In this document: positions 5,357 to 6,387 of the stretch, one piece after another | How positions within the stretch are numbered: the first letter of the stretch is position 1 | Layout: the number at the start of each line of letters is the position of its first letter | Source of the DNA: Planctomycetota bacterium | GTDB lineage: Bacteria > Planctomycetota > Planctomycetia > Pirellulales > Thermoguttaceae | Direction of reading: 5' to 3' | NCBI GenBank assembly: GCA_013202535.1 | Contig: JABMRP010001039.1 | Span: 1 to 6,387, forward strand | Length of the DNA: 6,387 nt | The notes under the pieces: generated by a model | The model's input: only the letters and a program-made list of their open reading frames with translations | The model's database searches: none | Told to the model about the DNA's origin: nothing | Position numbers and translations under genes: made by a program

Positions 5357-6387
5357 CTACTGTGCGGCAGCACCCGGGATCTTGAACGTCCATGCGTGCA
5401 GGCAGGGTAGACGATCGATGGTGAGTTGGGGGACGTCGATCAATAGCCGATCTTCTTCGATGCGCCAGGAAACCGGGCCGTCGTGCCCGAGCATGGTGAT
5501 CTTTGTCTCTGGGGCCGGCTTCGCTTTGGGCAGCGTCAGCGTCTCGCCGGGCCATTTGGTGCAGATGGCGTAGAGGTCGTCGCCCTTGACCGTGTAGCGG
5601 ACCGTTTCTCCTTCGCTGGTGGTGACCAGCCAGCGAGTCGAGCCGTAGATGGCCTCGCCGTTGACTTTCAGCCACGCGCCGATCTGCACCAGCCGCTGTT
5701 GCATAATGACGGGAATCCGGCCGTCGCCGGTGGGGCCGACGTCCAACAGCAGGTTGCCGCCGTTGGAGGCGGTGAGGGCGAGCATCGCGATCAACTCGTC
5801 GGCCGTGTCGTAATCGGCGAGGTTCTCGTTGCGGTTGTATCCGTAGCTGTGGCCGATGCCGCGATCTTCCTGCCAGGGGTGTCCGGCCCAGCCGTGTCCG
5901 CCGCCATACTCGCTGGAGTAGACCATCCCGTGCTTACCCCGGGTTTTCCCCCAGCGGTCGTTGGTCACCACGCGGTCGCGGACCGGCGATTCGTTGAACA
6001 GCCACGCGGCCAGTCGCTCGGATTTCCAAAACGTGTGCTCGTGGTGCCATTCGCCGTCGAGGAAAATGAACCACGGCTTGTACTTGGTCACGACGTCCTT
6101 GAACTGCGGATGCAGATGCTCCAGAGCGTATCGCTGCTGGACCTCGGGATCCTTCGACGAGTAAAGCGGATGCCACCATTCCATCAGCGAATAGTAGATA
6201 CCCGGCTTCACGCCCCGTTTTTCGCAGGCGGCGTTCAACTCGCCCAGCAGATCGCGCTTCGGCCCGGTGACCATCGAGTTCCACTTGTCGGTGTTGACGG
6301 TCTTGGCGTACGGCGACGGCCAGAGGCAATATCCGTCGTGATAGACGGCCGTGGTCACCACGTACTTGGCTCCCGAGTTGGCGAACA
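5357..6387 (-). CDS. GH29 alpha-L-fucosidase-like enzyme (N-terminus outside window)
   Basis: The - strand frame is open from the right edge to the TAG at 5357-5359, about 343 residues. It begins inside the (beta/alpha)8 catalytic domain at FANSGAKYVVTTAVYHDGYCLWPS, the region that in GH29 reads GAKY...HHDGF.LW. Next come GPKRDLLGEL, GVKPGIYYSLMEWW, and WFIFLDGEW, whose Asp (codon 6056-6058) aligns with the family's catalytic nucleophile. TNDRWG, YSSEYGGG (its Glu is the likely acid/base), HSYGYNRNE and SNGGNLLLDVGPTGDGRIP follow and are characteristic of the family. The last 100 or so residues fit the C-terminal beta-sandwich. GH29 enzymes release alpha-L-fucose from glycans with retention of configuration. 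An internal GTG at 6359-6361 is not the true start. Two pocket positions look unusual: Tyr where the first His of HHD is expected, and Phe two residues before the nucleophile where Trp is usual. The gene converges on the GH36-like gene across 64 bp, so it belongs to a separate transcript. Confidence 0.88.
   Translation of the reverse strand, partial: FANSGAKYVVTTAVYHDGYCLWPSPYAKTVNTDKWNSMVTGPKRDLLGELNAACEKRGVKPGIYYSLMEWWHPLYSSKDPEVQQRYALEHLHPQFKDVVTKYKPWFIFLDGEWHHEHTFWKSERLAAWLFNESPVRDRVVTNDRWGKTRGKHGMVYSSEYGGGHGWAGHPWQEDRGIGHSYGYNRNENLADYDTADELIAMLALTASNGGNLLLDVGPTGDGRIPVIMQQRLVQIGAWLKVNGEAIYGSTRWLVTTSEGETVRYTVKGDDLYAICTKWPGETLTLPKAKPAPETKITMLGHDGPVSWRIEEDRLLIDVPQLTIDRLPCLHAWTFKIPGAAAQ

Overview
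The window is GC-rich, densely coding bacterial DNA. Its gene content suggests a planctomycete, probably of the Pirellula/Rhodopirellula kind. The reasons are a Gfo/Idh/MocA oxidoreductase C-terminus of the type abundant in that phylum, an exported formylglycine-dependent sulfatase next to exported glycoside hydrolases, weak Shine-Dalgarno signals, and a palindromic dispersed-type repeat between genes. This assignment is inference; there is no rRNA or other phylogenetic marker here.

Layout, left to right. (1) The 3' end of a Gfo/Idh/MocA-type oxidoreductase gene, + strand, ends at 380. (2) A 185-bp gap (381-565) is mostly filled by a structured element at 385-530. It is two copies of a 'large hairpin + small hairpin' unit in inverted orientation, like a bacterial BIME (paired REP-like palindromes). 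(3) A complete 206-aa SAM-dependent methyltransferase (566-1186) resembles the TPMT-like group. (4) An exported type I sulfatase (about 1212-2711) carries the formylglycine motif CCPAR. (5) It overlaps by 20 bp a large exported protein of 866 aa (2692-5292). That protein has a clan GH-D / GH36-like (alpha-galactosidase-type) barrel and extra C-terminal beta domains. (6) A GH29 alpha-L-fucosidase-like gene converges from the - strand (5357-6387) and runs off the right edge, so its N-terminus is missing.

How they may work together: the sulfatase and the GH36-like enzyme are almost certainly co-transcribed and probably translationally coupled. With the neighbouring GH29 enzyme they look like part of a locus that desulfates a galactose/fucose-containing sulfated glycan and trims it from the non-reducing end. 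The oxidoreductase could act on released sugars, but it is separated by the repeat and the link is weak. The methyltransferase has no obvious part in glycan breakdown. No SusC/SusD pair, transporter, regulator or sulfatase-maturating enzyme lies in the window, so these would have to be encoded elsewhere.

Points most worth a second look: the inverted two-unit repeat with compensatory stem changes; the GH36-like protein, which keeps the clan GH-D ordering of catalytic landmarks but has DHGW where DDGW is usual; and the GH29 protein, which appears to have changed two normally conserved fucose-pocket residues.
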